This document shows, piece after piece, positions 8,837-17,942 of a DNA stretch of 50,190 bases. Location of the stretch: assembly GCA_025351825.1 (NCBI GenBank), contig JANXVE010000066.1:1-50190 (forward strand). The letters run 5' to 3'. A model generated the notes under the pieces. It saw only the letters and a program-made list of their open reading frames with translations, was not told the origin of the DNA and did not search any database. The position numbers were made by a program, and so were the translations under genes. How positions within the stretch are numbered: position 1 is the first letter of the stretch; each line of letters opens with the position of its first letter. Source of the DNA: Chamaesiphon sp. 341R_metabat_111 (GTDB taxonomy: Bacteria; Cyanobacteriota; Cyanobacteriia; Cyanobacteriales; Chamaesiphonaceae).

Positions 8837-9511
8837 TTAAACTGCTGCGGCTGCTGCTTCTACTTTGGCTGGTAATAGCTCAAAATTGGAGAAGCTAAAC
8901 TCCGTAGTGCTGGGTTTGCCATCTTCTTCGACACCTTCGACGATCCGCTGACTCAAGAGTTGGAATCCGCCGACTTTTTGATAGTTGTCCTCAAAGACGA
9001 TTTTCGCGCTTTTGACTACGCCAGTTTCGGGATCGGCGTAGATGGAATCATACCGATGGGAGAGATAGCCTTCGCCAGTATCGTGACTGCTGAAGGTGTC
9101 GATCGTCACCATGATGCCGTGCAGATGACGATGGACGTGACATACTTCATTATTGCGGAGTTTGTACCGATCGCCCATTGGTTTCTCTGGCATCTTGATT
9201 TCAACGGCACCTGTAGCATCGGTTTCACCATAGGCAAAAGTATTCATGCTGTGGGTTTCAGCAAAAGTCCGGCGGACGCGGTGAATGGCGACTTCGCGCA
9301 GTTGTCCGATGATTGATTTCCGCACTTCTTCGTTGTCGATGCCTGTGACTTCAGCACTCAAATTGGCTTTGACTAAGATGTTACCAGTCAAAACTTCATC
9401 ACCATGCTGATATTTAATTGCAGCGGTGTAACCAGGAAAACCAGGTCCCCAAGTGTAACGATTTTCGTAGGCAGCCTGAAATAATTCTTGAGCCGATCTT
9501 GATTCTGCCAT
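8837..9511 (-). CDS. DUF3386 family protein
   Basis: A 224-aa soluble protein. The whole length matches my recollection of the cyanobacterial DUF3386 family, including the starting ARELFQAAYENRYTW-like segment (here SAQELFQAAYENRYTWGPGF), the HRVRRTFAETHSMNTFAYG region and the VCHVHRHLHGIMVTIDTF segment. Family function is unknown. An alanine-rich tail (VEAAAAAV) ends the protein. The ATG at 9511 is divergent from the next gene. Confidence 0.85.
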   Translation of the reverse strand: MAESRSAQELFQAAYENRYTWGPGFPGYTAAIKYQHGDEVLTGNILVKANLSAEVTGIDNEEVRKSIIGQLREVAIHRVRRTFAETHSMNTFAYGETDATGAVEIKMPEKPMGDRYKLRNNEVCHVHRHLHGIMVTIDTFSSHDTGEGYLSHRYDSIYADPETGVVKSAKIVFEDNYQKVGGFQLLSQRIVEGVEEDGKPSTTEFSFSNFELLPAKVEAAAAAV

Positions 9512-9610
9512 CTTGCCTAACGGTGTTATTTGGTATTTAATCCTATTTTAGAGATTTTTTACTGGATTTTCGGATTAGGGCGAACGGATGATGATAAATT
9601 GGCAAATAAG

Positions 9611-10321
9611 ATGACTAGCTTCGATCGACCATTCTCAAATCCAGACATCCAGCAAGTTTCCACAGCTTTCGATGTGGAACGTCAAGTACTGACACCAGAG
9701 CTATCCCAGCTACTTGAGGATAAGGAAAAAATCGCGGCTGGATTATTATTGTGTCTGTCGATGATTGTCGGTCAAAAGATTGCTGTCGTAGCGGCGCGTG
9801 AGCCGGAGGTTTCCTCCGGCGTAGAACGCGACAAGACAGACGGCAAGCCGTTCGAGGATGTTAAGATCGAACGACTCGATCGCATCTATCCGCCAGGACG
9901 CAATCAAGGGTTAATCGACTTTAAGCTAGTTTGCCGCCTACCCACTCAGGTTCAGGTGCAACTTGGAATTTGTATTTTGCCATTCACCGATCCACAGGTC
10001 GTTAGGGATGCTTGTACCAAGCTATTAGTCTACAAGGATTTTGGACTCGATCGATTGTGTTTGCTCCGTCAAAGTGATTTGATGACCAATGTGCGCCAGT
10101 TACCTGCCTGTCTACCAAAGTTGTTATCCACTGATATTGGTGGTAATTTTATTCCACTTAAATCGAAGGATGTGCTGTTTCTACTGACAACACTATCGGT
10201 ATTTCAACATAAGCAGCAACACGGTATCACCACCGATCTCATGGTTGCTTATCTGCTGCAATCGGAATTATTGACTAAAAATGAGCTGATTAAAAGTATT
10301 TCGATCGCCGCACAGTTTTAG
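9611..10321 (+). CDS. Hypothetical protein with an in-frame palindromic insertion
   Basis: I do not recognise this family. The ATG at 9611 gives 237 aa. An upstream TTG at 9530 would add 27 residues including a hydrophobic stretch (ILEIFYWIFGLG), but would leave only 18 bp to the divergent DUF3386 gene and therefore no room for promoters. A near-perfect hairpin at 9796-9829 lies in frame and encodes roughly AREPEVSSGVER, interrupting an otherwise compact alpha/beta-like sequence (hydrophobic helix LLLCLSMIVG before, VKIERLDRIYPPGRNQGLIDFKL-like segment after, of which the core is ERLDRIYPPGRN). No signal peptide or membrane anchor is present in the shorter form. Confidence 0.65.
   Translation: MTSFDRPFSNPDIQQVSTAFDVERQVLTPELSQLLEDKEKIAAGLLLCLSMIVGQKIAVVAAREPEVSSGVERDKTDGKPFEDVKIERLDRIYPPGRNQGLIDFKLVCRLPTQVQVQLGICILPFTDPQVVRDACTKLLVYKDFGLDRLCLLRQSDLMTNVRQLPACLPKLLSTDIGGNFIPLKSKDVLFLLTTLSVFQHKQQHGITTDLMVAYLLQSELLTKNELIKSISIAAQF
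9796..9829. repeat. Palindrome inside a coding region
   Basis: The stem gccggagg / cctccggc (9802-9809 and 9813-9820) is perfect with a ttt loop, and gcgt / acgc extend it at the outside. Length and position keep the reading frame open. It looks like a small palindromic repeat that inserted into the gene. Confidence 0.6.
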
Positions 10322-10368
10322 TTCACCCGTGCTAGAATAAATACTAAGCACGCGAAGTAATTTGCAAA

Positions 10369-10836
10369 ATGAACGCTAGATCGATCGATGTATCATTCGC
10401 GCCCCAGCCAGAACTTAGGGCACCACACAGCACGGGATACCGGATCAAGCTCTTGTCCCAATTACTTTATCGCAAGTTTGGCGATCGATTGGAGCCATTT
10501 GGACTCACTCCTTTTCATTGGCTGGTACTGTGCTGCTTGTGGCAAGAGGATGGCTTGCCGACTTCAGGGATTGGCGAAAAGTTGCAACAGGTGGGCGGCA
10601 CCTTGACTGGAGTCTTGGATCGGATGACAGAGCGGGGTTTGGTTCGGCGGGAGCGAGATTCAGTAGATCGGCGCATCTGTCGGATTTGGCTAACTGAATC
10701 CGGCAAAGATTTAGAGGATGTATTACCGCAAATCGCCGCCGACTTACACGCCGAAACTTGGGTGGGTGTGTCTGCTCAAGCCCAAGCAGAGTTTTCACAA
10801 TCATTAAACCAGGCGATCGCCAATTTGACTAGATAA
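10369..10836 (+). CDS. MarR-family transcriptional regulator
   Basis: A 155-aa winged-helix regulator. The HTH and wing are seen at about residues 50-110 (FHWLVLCCLWQEDGLPTSGI, then GGTLTGVLDRMTERGLVRRE followed by RDSVDRRICRIWLTESG with the conserved D-R-R wing). MarR proteins are dimers that bind palindromes and release them on binding phenolic or other ligands. It lies 184 bp upstream of, and codirectional with, the emrA/emrB-like efflux genes, which it most likely represses. A small hairpin (tcctcctaaaggaggg, about 10838-10853) follows the stop. Confidence 0.92.
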   Translation: MNARSIDVSFAPQPELRAPHSTGYRIKLLSQLLYRKFGDRLEPFGLTPFHWLVLCCLWQEDGLPTSGIGEKLQQVGGTLTGVLDRMTERGLVRRERDSVDRRICRIWLTESGKDLEDVLPQIAADLHAETWVGVSAQAQAEFSQSLNQAIANLTR

Positions 10837-10868
10837 TCCTCCTAAAGGAGGGCGATTTGGATCTCTTA

Positions 10869-10894
10869 TTTTTGCTAACTTAAATTAACAAAAA
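10869..10894. promoter_or_regulatory. Candidate MarR operator
   Basis: A palindrome with arms tttttgctaa (10869-10878) and ttaacaaaaa (10885-10894), 9 of 10 bases complementary, lies between marR and emrA. Its size and AT-rich symmetrical form fit MarR binding sites. The symmetry is seen; binding is inferred. Confidence 0.4.
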
Positions 10895-11020
10895 TGATTC
10901 ACTGCAAACGATCTTGTCTAGTTAAAAATCACCAAATATTTATTTTTACAAAATACTACGCATCCTAAATAATTAGCTTTCGATCGTCATCATCAGTAAT
11001 TTAGTCAGGTAAAAAAAATT

Positions 11021-12490
11021 ATGAACTCCCAGAAGACAAATCACAAAGATCGCAATGGAGATCGGATTAAACACCGCGATCTAGATTCAACAATTGTAAC
11101 CGGAGCCGCAGCCACACCATCGCCAGATCTAGACTCAGAAACCACTTTGCGCCCAGAGTCAGAACTGCCAGTAACATCCGCACCACGACGCAAAAAACCG
11201 ATCGCGCTAATTTTAGGTGGATTGGGAATTGGGGCAATTGTCGCGGGTGTAGCTGGGTATCATTATTGGGAATATAGCTCTGCTCACCAAGCCACAGATA
11301 ATGCGATCGTGGCTGGACACATTCACCAAATTAGTAGCAAAATCGTTGGTACTGTCGCTAATGTCCTCGTCAAAGATAACCAGCTAGTCCAACCAGGACA
11401 ACTATTAGTCCAGCTCGATCCGAGTGACTACCAGAACAAAGTGCAGCAAGCACAAGCCGCACTAGCATCAGCCCGCTTGCAAGCCAATGCAGCCCAGGCA
11501 ACTATTGCCTTAGCCGCTCAAACTGCCAACGGCAAGACAACTCAAGCCCAGGGCGATGTCAGCACCGCTCAAGCCGCGATTACCACAGCCCAGGCGGCAG
11601 TGCAAGAAGCCCAGGCTGGCATCCCCGCCGCCCAAGCAGTCGTCCAGGAATCGATCGCGGGGATATCGGTAGCTCGATCTCAAGTAGCCCAAGCCAATGC
11701 CAACTTAGCCAGAGCCAAATCTGATTTCGATCGATACAATACCCTAGCCCAACAAGGCGCAGTCGCTCGTCAACAGTTAGACACCGCCAGAGCCGCCTAT
11801 GATGTCGCTCAAGCTCAACAAAGTTCGGCGACTCAGGGCGTACAGCAAGCCCAAGCCCGACTAGCCGCAGCCAAAGTCGGAGTCGCCAGAGCAAAATCCC
11901 AGCTAGCCCAAGCTCAAGCTGGCATCACCACCGCTCAAGCCAAACTTGCAGCATCTAGAGGTGGATTGCAACAGGCGACAGCTAGTGGACAACAAACCGC
12001 CGTCAATCGCAGTCAATACGCCGCTGCCCAATCGGAGATCGATCGATCTCAAGTCGCGCTCAAGAATGCCCAATTGCAGCTATCGTATCTGAATATCACC
12101 GCCCCCAGTAGTGGACGGATCGGCAAAAAAACTGCTGAAGTCGGCAACCAGATCCAAGTCGGCGCACCATTAATGGTAGTTGTCGATAATGATTATTGGG
12201 TAATTGCCAACTTTAAGGAAACCCAATTGGGTAAGATGAAAGCCAAGCAGCCAGTCGAGGTGAAGTTAGACGCTATCCCCAGCCATGTTTTTAGAGGCTA
12301 TGTCGATAGTGTTTCACCTGCTTCTGGTGCTCAATTTTCCTTGTTACCACCCGATAATGCCACTGGCAACTTCACCAAAATCGTCCAGCGGATTCCAGTC
12401 AAAATTAGCTTAGATCCTCAAAGTATTAAGGGCTATGAATCACGGATTGCGCCAGGAATGTCTGCTGAAGTTAGTGTGGAAATAAAGTAA
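11021..12490 (+). CDS. HlyD/EmrA-family membrane fusion protein
   Basis: This is the periplasmic adaptor of a tripartite drug exporter, 489 aa. A charged cytoplasmic N-terminus is followed by one membrane segment (about 61-80), a first lipoyl half (about 95-135, KIVGTVANVLVKDNQLVQPG), a very Ala/Gln-rich coiled-coil hairpin (about 137-345) made of repeated AQA-type heptads, and a second lipoyl/beta-barrel half (about 346-489, NITAPSSGRIGKKTAEVGNQ). The hairpin is longer and more repetitive than usual for EmrA. It is 19 bp upstream of the EmrB-like permease and surely cotranscribed with it. Confidence 0.92.
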   Translation: MNSQKTNHKDRNGDRIKHRDLDSTIVTGAAATPSPDLDSETTLRPESELPVTSAPRRKKPIALILGGLGIGAIVAGVAGYHYWEYSSAHQATDNAIVAGHIHQISSKIVGTVANVLVKDNQLVQPGQLLVQLDPSDYQNKVQQAQAALASARLQANAAQATIALAAQTANGKTTQAQGDVSTAQAAITTAQAAVQEAQAGIPAAQAVVQESIAGISVARSQVAQANANLARAKSDFDRYNTLAQQGAVARQQLDTARAAYDVAQAQQSSATQGVQQAQARLAAAKVGVARAKSQLAQAQAGITTAQAKLAASRGGLQQATASGQQTAVNRSQYAAAQSEIDRSQVALKNAQLQLSYLNITAPSSGRIGKKTAEVGNQIQVGAPLMVVVDNDYWVIANFKETQLGKMKAKQPVEVKLDAIPSHVFRGYVDSVSPASGAQFSLLPPDNATGNFTKIVQRIPVKISLDPQSIKGYESRIAPGMSAEVSVEIK

Positions 12491-12509
12491 GTAATCTGGA
12501 GTTAACACC

Positions 12510-14090
12510 GTGGCAAATCCAAGTGCGATCGCGAATCAACGCTCACCAGATGATGTACCATTCAGAACCTGGATTGGTGTGGCTGCCAGTATGCTCGGTG
12601 CATTTATGGCAGTACTAGATATTCAGATTACCAACTCATCACTCCAAGATATTCAAGCAGCTTTAGGTGCGACATTGGAGGAAGGTTCGTGGATTTCTAC
12701 CGCTTACTTAGTGGCAGAAATTGTCGTGATTCCGTTGACTGGTTGGCTGTCCCAAGTATTTTCGGTGCGTCGCTATATTTTAGTAAATGCGGCGTTATTT
12801 ATTTTCTTTTCAATCTGTTGTGCTTCGGCATGGGATTTGTCATCAATGATTACCTTTCGTGCTTTTCAGGGCGCAACGGGGGGGATTTTGATTCCGATGG
12901 CATTTACCAATATGTTAATCAGTTTACCGCCATCCAAACAGCCGATCGGGATGGCATTATTTGGGATTACGGCTACATTTGCACCATCGATCGGGCCGAC
13001 ACTCGGCGGCTGGCTGACAAACAATTTAAGCTGGCATTATATCTTCTATATCAATGTAATTCCTGGTCTGTTGTTGCTGGCTGGTATTTGGTATGGCATC
13101 AAACAACTACCGCCCAAACCAGAGTTATTGCAGCAAGGTGACTGGTGGGGAATTGGTTCAATGGCGATCGGTTTAGCAGCTCTACAGGTAGTTTTAGAAG
13201 AAGGTAGCCGCAAGGATTGGTTTAACTCTTTCTTTATTGTGAGCTTGGGTGCGACTGCGGTAATTTGCCTATCAATCTTTCTCTGGATTGAATTAACTCG
13301 CAAGCAGCCATTTATTAATTTGCGACTACTTCAGAATCAAAACTTTGGGCTGGCTAGTATTGTGAATATCTCGATGGGTGTGGGATTATATGGTTCGATT
13401 TATATCCTGCCATTGTATCTAGTCCAGATTCAAAAATATAATGCTCTGCAAATTGGTGAGGTATTGATGTGGGCGGGAATACCCCAATTATTTCTGATTC
13501 CATTTGTCCCGAAGCTGCTTCAGCGGTTTGATACTCGATTGGTAGTTGCGGTGGGCATTAGTCTATTTTCGATTAGTTGTTTTATGAATGCCGATCTGAC
13601 TAATCTCACCGGAATCGACCAGTTACGGTGGTCGCAATTAGTCCGCGCTATGGGTCAACCGTTGATTATGGTACCGTTGTCTGGTGTGGCGACTGCGGGG
13701 TTAGCCCGCTCTCAAGCTGGTTCGGCGAGTGGTTTGTTTAATATGATGCGAAATTTAGGCGGTTCGTTTGGGATTGCGATTTTGGCAACTCTATTGACGC
13801 AGCGAGAACAGTTTCACTCCAATCGCTTGGGTGAGGGTGTATCATTGTTCGATCCAGCGACACAGCAGCGGGTGGATGAATTGACTCAATTGTTTGTCAG
13901 TCAGGGGCTAGATTCCGCTACAGCCCAATCTCAGGCATTTAGATCGATCGCTGGCATTGTCAGTCGCGAATCTTATGTGATGGCTTTTAATGATTGCTTT
14001 CACTTTATCGGCTTTGCGTTGCTATTGAGCGGTGTCGCAGTTTTGTTCTTTAAAAAGGTCAATCCAAACGCTGGCGCAGGTGGTCATTAA
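12510..14090 (+). CDS. EmrB/QacA-type (DHA2) MFS multidrug exporter
   Basis: A 526-aa inner-membrane drug/proton antiporter with about 14 hydrophobic segments. Seen are the motif-D1-like FMAVLDIQITNSSLQDIQ in TM1 and the motif-C region around TM5 (FAPSIGPTLGGWLTNNLSW), both hallmarks of DHA2 transporters. The start is GTG at 12510, supported by a ctggag ribosome site 8-9 bp upstream. It pairs with the HlyD-like adaptor for export across both membranes. Substrate is unknown. The stop is followed directly by a heptanucleotide repeat. Confidence 0.94.
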   Translation: MANPSAIANQRSPDDVPFRTWIGVAASMLGAFMAVLDIQITNSSLQDIQAALGATLEEGSWISTAYLVAEIVVIPLTGWLSQVFSVRRYILVNAALFIFFSICCASAWDLSSMITFRAFQGATGGILIPMAFTNMLISLPPSKQPIGMALFGITATFAPSIGPTLGGWLTNNLSWHYIFYINVIPGLLLLAGIWYGIKQLPPKPELLQQGDWWGIGSMAIGLAALQVVLEEGSRKDWFNSFFIVSLGATAVICLSIFLWIELTRKQPFINLRLLQNQNFGLASIVNISMGVGLYGSIYILPLYLVQIQKYNALQIGEVLMWAGIPQLFLIPFVPKLLQRFDTRLVVAVGISLFSISCFMNADLTNLTGIDQLRWSQLVRAMGQPLIMVPLSGVATAGLARSQAGSASGLFNMMRNLGGSFGIAILATLLTQREQFHSNRLGEGVSLFDPATQQRVDELTQLFVSQGLDSATAQSQAFRSIAGIVSRESYVMAFNDCFHFIGFALLLSGVAVLFFKKVNPNAGAGGH

Positions 14091-14093
14091 ATT

Positions 14094-14128
14094 AGTTGAT
14101 AGTTGATAGTTGATAGTTGATAGTTGAT
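14094..14128. repeat. Heptanucleotide tandem repeat (STRR), agttgat x5
   Basis: Five perfect direct copies of agttgat begin four bases after the emrB stop codon and run into the leader of the DUF2358 gene. Such short tandemly repeated repetitive sequences are characteristic of cyanobacterial spacers; copy number often differs between strains. Confidence 0.85.
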
Positions 14129-14143
14129 AATTGGGTTGTTCAG

Positions 14144-14533
14144 ATGGATATTATGACAATTTTGCGGGAAGATTATGTGAAGTTTCCGATCGATCAAAGC
14201 TATCAGATTTACGATCGGGATGTGTATTTTCAAGATCCGTTGAGTAAATTTCGGGGACTCGATCGTTATAAAAAGACGATCGAATTTATTCAGACTTGGT
14301 TCAAAGATCCGCACCTAGAATTGTATGAAATCGATCGACTGGAACAATCGATCGTCACTCGTTGGTCATTGAGCTGGAACACGCCTCTACCTTGGTATCC
14401 ACGGATTGAGATTACTGGTAAAAGTGAGATGTTATTAAATGAGGCAGAGTTAATTATCAGTCACATTGACTACTGGGATTGCGCTCCTTTAGATGTATTG
14501 AAACAACATTTTAAATCAGGCGTTAGGCTTTAA
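14144..14533 (+). CDS. DUF2358 family protein
   Basis: A 129-aa protein when started at ATG 14144; an upstream in-frame ATG at 14117 lies inside the heptanucleotide repeat and is unlikely to be used. The pattern ILREDYVKFPIDQSYQIYD, then VYFQDPLSKFRGLDRYK and a WSLSWNTPLPWYPRIEI segment matches the DUF2358 family of cyanobacteria and plastids, an NTF2-like alpha+beta fold of unknown function. The last residues (GVRL) are encoded by the arm of a terminator-like inverted repeat. Confidence 0.82.
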   Translation: MDIMTILREDYVKFPIDQSYQIYDRDVYFQDPLSKFRGLDRYKKTIEFIQTWFKDPHLELYEIDRLEQSIVTRWSLSWNTPLPWYPRIEITGKSEMLLNEAELIISHIDYWDCAPLDVLKQHFKSGVRL

Positions 14534-14580
14534 GCTTTAGAGGAACGAAAGCGTTCTAAATTTCCCTAAAGCCTAACGCC
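14519..14580. terminator. Bidirectional terminator-like inverted repeat
   Basis: Perfect 14-bp arms ggcgttaggcttta (14519-14532) and taaagcctaacgcc (14567-14580) lie between the convergent DUF2358 and argG genes. The left arm overlaps the DUF2358 stop codon. The same cctaaagccc words recur around 15830-15992. Confidence 0.6.
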
Positions 14581-14593
14581 TAAAGCCCAAAGC

Positions 14594-15796
14594 CTAGATC
14601 CGATTCCGTTGTGACCACACTCGTGTAGGTAAGCCCCAAACGTAGATGAATCCTTCCGCTGCCTTGTGATCGAACCGATCGTCCTCACCATAGGTAGCCA
14701 AGTCCATATCATACAGACTATACTCCGACTGCCGCCCCACGATCGTCGCATTGCCCTTAAATAGCTTGATCCGAATGTTGCCAGTGACTCGCGCTTGGGT
14801 TTGCTCGACAAAGGCATCTAAGGCAGTCTTAAGCGGCGAATACCATAAGCCGTTGTAAACGAGTTTGCTGTATGTTTCTTCGATACCGCGCTTGTATTGG
14901 GTGACATCACCAGTGAGGGTGAGACTTTCTAGTTCGCGGTGAGCTTGGATTAGTACAGATAATGCTGGAACTTCATAGATCTCGCGGGATTTAATGCCGA
15001 CGAGACGATTTTCAACCATGTCGATGCGCCCAATCCCATGATTACCCACAAGCTGATTTAAGCGGCTAATCAGGCTAACTGGATCGAGGGCAATACCATT
15101 AATGCTAGTTGGCGAACCACAAGTAAAGCCAAGCTCAATGTATTCTGGCGTATTGGGGGTATCTTCGATCGCTTTAGTCATTGCGTACACTTCTTCCAGC
15201 GGCTCTACCCAAGGATCTTCCAGGGGTCCTGCTTCAACGCTGCGTCCGAGTAGGTTTAAATCTACGCTGTAGGGTGAGGATTTTTTCACGGGTGAGGGAA
15301 TACCGCATTTCTCGCCATAGGCGATCGTTTGTTCGCGGCTCATCCCCCATTCCCGTGCGGGGGCGAGTACTTTGAGGTTAGGATTGAGAGCAGCGATCGA
15401 TACATCAAATCGCACTTGATCGTTACCCTTACCCGTACAACCATGCGCCACCGCATCCGCGCCGTACTCCGCCGCAGCTTCGACTAGCAATTTAGCAATC
15501 AGTGGGCGGGCTAGTGCGGTAGATAGCGGATACCGATTTTCGTACAGGGCATTCGCCTTGAGTGCGGGAAAAGCATAGTCAGTGATAAAACTCTCTGTGG
15601 CTTTAGCAACCAGCGATACACTCGCACCAGAGTTGAGAGCCTTGAGCCGAATCGGTTCCAATTCATCCCCCTGTCCCAAATCTGCGGCGAGGGTAATCAC
15701 TTCTTCCACACCCCATTCCTGCTTGAGATAAGGAATACAAACGGAGGTGTCTACTCCACCAGAGTAAGCAAGTACAACTTTTTTAGCGCGACCCAT
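14594..15796 (-). CDS. argG: Argininosuccinate synthase
   Basis: A 400-aa enzyme that joins citrulline and aspartate with ATP to give argininosuccinate, the penultimate step of arginine synthesis. The N-terminal ATP-pyrophosphatase loop AYSGGVDTS (10-18) and further family signatures ([33 protein letters not shown]) are seen. Length is normal for the family. It supplies the arginine that the cyanophycin genes 20 kb downstream store and break down. It is monocistronic, with psbO upstream in the same direction but separated by a hairpin. Confidence 0.97.
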   Translation of the reverse strand: MGRAKKVVLAYSGGVDTSVCIPYLKQEWGVEEVITLAADLGQGDELEPIRLKALNSGASVSLVAKATESFITDYAFPALKANALYENRYPLSTALARPLIAKLLVEAAAEYGADAVAHGCTGKGNDQVRFDVSIAALNPNLKVLAPAREWGMSREQTIAYGEKCGIPSPVKKSSPYSVDLNLLGRSVEAGPLEDPWVEPLEEVYAMTKAIEDTPNTPEYIELGFTCGSPTSINGIALDPVSLISRLNQLVGNHGIGRIDMVENRLVGIKSREIYEVPALSVLIQAHRELESLTLTGDVTQYKRGIEETYSKLVYNGLWYSPLKTALDAFVEQTQARVTGNIRIKLFKGNATIVGRQSEYSLYDMDLATYGEDDRFDHKAAEGFIYVWGLPTRVWSQRNRI

Positions 15797-15829
15797 AACG
15801 TAGTTTTAGCTTGATAACGAGTTTTATTA

Positions 15830-15992
15830 TAGGCTTTAGGGGTTGGGCTTTAGGCTTTAGGTTCAAATTTTTAGTTTGGCGCACAAAATCTAAAGTACAA
15901 TTCCTAAAAAAGGTGTCATATCTAATCGATACAACACCTATCTAAATATTTAACTCTAAACCCAAAGCCTAAAGCCCAAAGCCTAAAAGCCT
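15830..15992. terminator. Long inverted repeat downstream of psbO
   Basis: Arms at about 15830-15864 and 15956-15992 consist of repeated taggctttagg / cctaaagccc words and are imperfectly complementary over about 35 bases. A smaller hairpin (aggtgt ... acacct, about 15911-15939) lies in the loop. It probably ends psbO transcription; the argG promoter must lie within or just after it. Confidence 0.5.
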
Positions 15993-15995
15993 AGA

Positions 15996-16823
15996 TTAAG
16001 ATTTAGCTTCCAACCGAGCGTAGAACAAACCGCGAATTTTGACTTCTTTGGGATCTAGAGCACCCAAATCTGTATCAGAAGGCTGTTCGCTTTCAAAAAT
16101 ACCAGCGATTTCGCCAGTTTCGCTGTTGACTTTGGCAACTTCAAAGTTGATTTTGCCTTTACCAGTTTGGGCGCGTTTGGTGTTCTTGCGATTGCCTTGA
16201 CGATTTACGGATTCGGCTTGGAGTGCATTGGCATCAACGTAGCCACTGGCAACACCACGACCTTTAGGATCGAGGAAAACGTTACCACGGTAGGATGGGA
16301 CTTTATATTCACCCGCAAAGTCAGTCGATGTATTGATATTTTCGACACCAGGTTTGCTGGTAGCAACTAGTTCCTTGATCGTGAATAGGAACGGTACCAA
16401 TTCACCACCAGGCATTTTGACGGTGACGGCTTGGAAATCCAGTCCATCTTCTTCTTTGAAAGTTAGCACCCGATCTTCGGAGAGGCTGACGGAACCTCTG
16501 ATCTGATCGAGACTGGAAGTCGCGCGCGTAACCAGTTTACCTGCCACAAATTCAGCTTCCTGACGTTTGTTTTGAGGTTCTTCTTTGACAAAATAATTGG
16601 TAGGTTGAATGCACATATCTACCAACTGATAGCCTTTGGCAGCATCCAGCGGAATGGAACCCCGACTGGTATCGTCGATAACTGGACAATTGTTGGCCAT
16701 CCCAGTGCCTCTAATGTCCTCGTAAGTCAGTACCGTTGTTGCCGATACGGGAGCATCACTACAAGCCGTCAACAAGCCAACACAGATGGCGAGTAGAGCA
16801 GCGACTAATCCGCGAAATTTCAT
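15996..16823 (-). CDS. psbO: Photosystem II manganese-stabilising protein PsbO
   Basis: The extrinsic lumenal subunit that stabilises the oxygen-evolving Mn4CaO5 cluster. ATG 16823 gives 275 aa; the frame extends to a TTG at 16835, but that codon overlaps the gagg ribosome site of the ATG. A signal peptide (MKFRGLVAALLAICVGLLTAC) precedes the mature protein. The mature region shows LTYEDIRGTGMANNCP and the Cys46/Cys71 pair expected to form the conserved disulfide, GGELVPFLFTIKELVA and GRGVASGYVDANALQAE-type beta-barrel segments. The signal sequence ends in LLTAC, which resembles a lipobox. Confidence 0.97.
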   Translation of the reverse strand: MKFRGLVAALLAICVGLLTACSDAPVSATTVLTYEDIRGTGMANNCPVIDDTSRGSIPLDAAKGYQLVDMCIQPTNYFVKEEPQNKRQEAEFVAGKLVTRATSSLDQIRGSVSLSEDRVLTFKEEDGLDFQAVTVKMPGGELVPFLFTIKELVATSKPGVENINTSTDFAGEYKVPSYRGNVFLDPKGRGVASGYVDANALQAESVNRQGNRKNTKRAQTGKGKINFEVAKVNSETGEIAGIFESEQPSDTDLGALDPKEVKIRGLFYARLEAKS

Positions 16824-17110
16824 ATTTAACCTCAAGCTTCGATATATTTTATGTTATTACAGTATTTGGCTGTCAGTCAGCTTCGATCGAATTTAATTGA
16901 ACGAATCTTCAAAAATGTGTTCGATCGTCGCAGCAGACACAGTAAGATAATTGTCTTGTCGATCGGTATCTTACCAAAAAATAGGGTCTAGAGCACCGCT
17001 TTTCCAAGATGGCTTTCGATTCGATCTGTGGAGTTGCTTTTTGTTCTCGACGCAAACCCTGAAACCCAAAGTATAAATTTATATTAAAAGTATTTGACAA
17101 ATTAAGTTAA

Positions 17111-17446
17111 ATGAACATGGAAAAAGACTTCTCCTCAGATTCAAAATCAACATCAACAGAATTGCCATCTTTAATGCAAACCCTCACAAATATTACCGAT
17201 CGAATCAACGAACTTGCCGAGCAAAATCGCGAGGATCCGATCGCACTCCTTCATCTACTCCGCACTCTAGAACAACTCCATCGCGAAATTCAACAAAATT
17301 ACTTTCAACCAGCTCTGCCAGATAGCCGTCAAGCTTTATACGCACTCCTCCGAGACATCGAAGAAAATGGCGGCTGGCCATACGTTCAGCGATGGAAGCT
17401 CCAAGCTTTATTTGCCAATCTCCCAGAAGCGGAGAGCGGACAATAA
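17111..17446 (+). CDS. Conserved cyanobacterial hypothetical protein
   Basis: A 111-aa protein, mostly helical. The C-terminal half (HREIQQNYFQPALPDSRQAL then ALLRDIEENGGWPYVQRWKL) looks like a small conserved cyanobacterial family I have no function for. There is no signal peptide or membrane segment. It is divergent from psbO, with about 290 bp between their starts that must hold both promoters. A tandem-repeat spacer follows. Confidence 0.7.
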   Translation: MNMEKDFSSDSKSTSTELPSLMQTLTNITDRINELAEQNREDPIALLHLLRTLEQLHREIQQNYFQPALPDSRQALYALLRDIEENGGWPYVQRWKLQALFANLPEAESGQ

Positions 17447-17942
17447 GCAGGGGTGCTGAAAAGAGATGGGGACGGGGGGACGAGGAGACGGGGGGACTGA
17501 GGGATTTGTAAGTTTCACAAATGGAAAGCCATACATATTAAATCAATAACCATCTAAATCAAATTCCCCAAGTCTCCCGTGCTCCCGTACTCCCGTGCTC
17601 CCGTGCTCCCGTGCTCCCAGTCCCCCAGTCCCCCACACCCCACACCCCAGTCCCCCGCTCCTCACTCTCCAAATACATACCAATCCAAGCTGTATCGCTG
17701 TGTCATCTTCAGCAATTCGGCTGGACTTTGCGGCAGAAATACCAACCAATTTATTGAAACTGGTAGAATTCTGAGTGTGAATATTCTGCTCTGAGCTGCG
17801 AAGGTAAGCGGCATTCTGTCTGCATTGGCACAGCCTAGACTTCGCACTCACATGAGATTTTGGCAATCTTTAATAAACGATCGTCGCAGCTAATCGTTTA
17901 CCAGTTTCGAGCAGAAGTGGTATTGCGTTGCTATGAATCGAG
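17447..17942. other. Gene-free gap with tandem repeats
   Basis: This 496-bp gap starts with G-rich sequence (ggggacggggggacgagg, about 17465-17500), then the C-rich tandem repeat at 17573-17655. The G-rich and C-rich parts could pair as a large fold-back. The remainder (17690-17942) shows no gene I trust; frames there are short and composed of repeat. Confidence 0.5.
17573..17655. repeat. C-rich tandem repeat, ctcccgtg unit
   Basis: Five near-perfect copies of an 8-bp unit (ctcccgtg/ctcccgta) are followed by cagtcccc and cacacccc units. This is typical low-complexity cyanobacterial spacer DNA. It yields artificial open frames on both strands. Confidence 0.75.

Noticed and set aside
17573-17655. 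Possible CRISPR array
   Set aside because: Units are 8 bp, contiguous, and have no unique spacers; this is a tandem repeat. No cas genes are in the window.
17543-17866. Minus-strand frame of 107 codons
   Set aside because: Its middle (GAREHGSTGVREHGRLGEF) is a translation of the C-rich tandem repeat, so the frame is a by-product.
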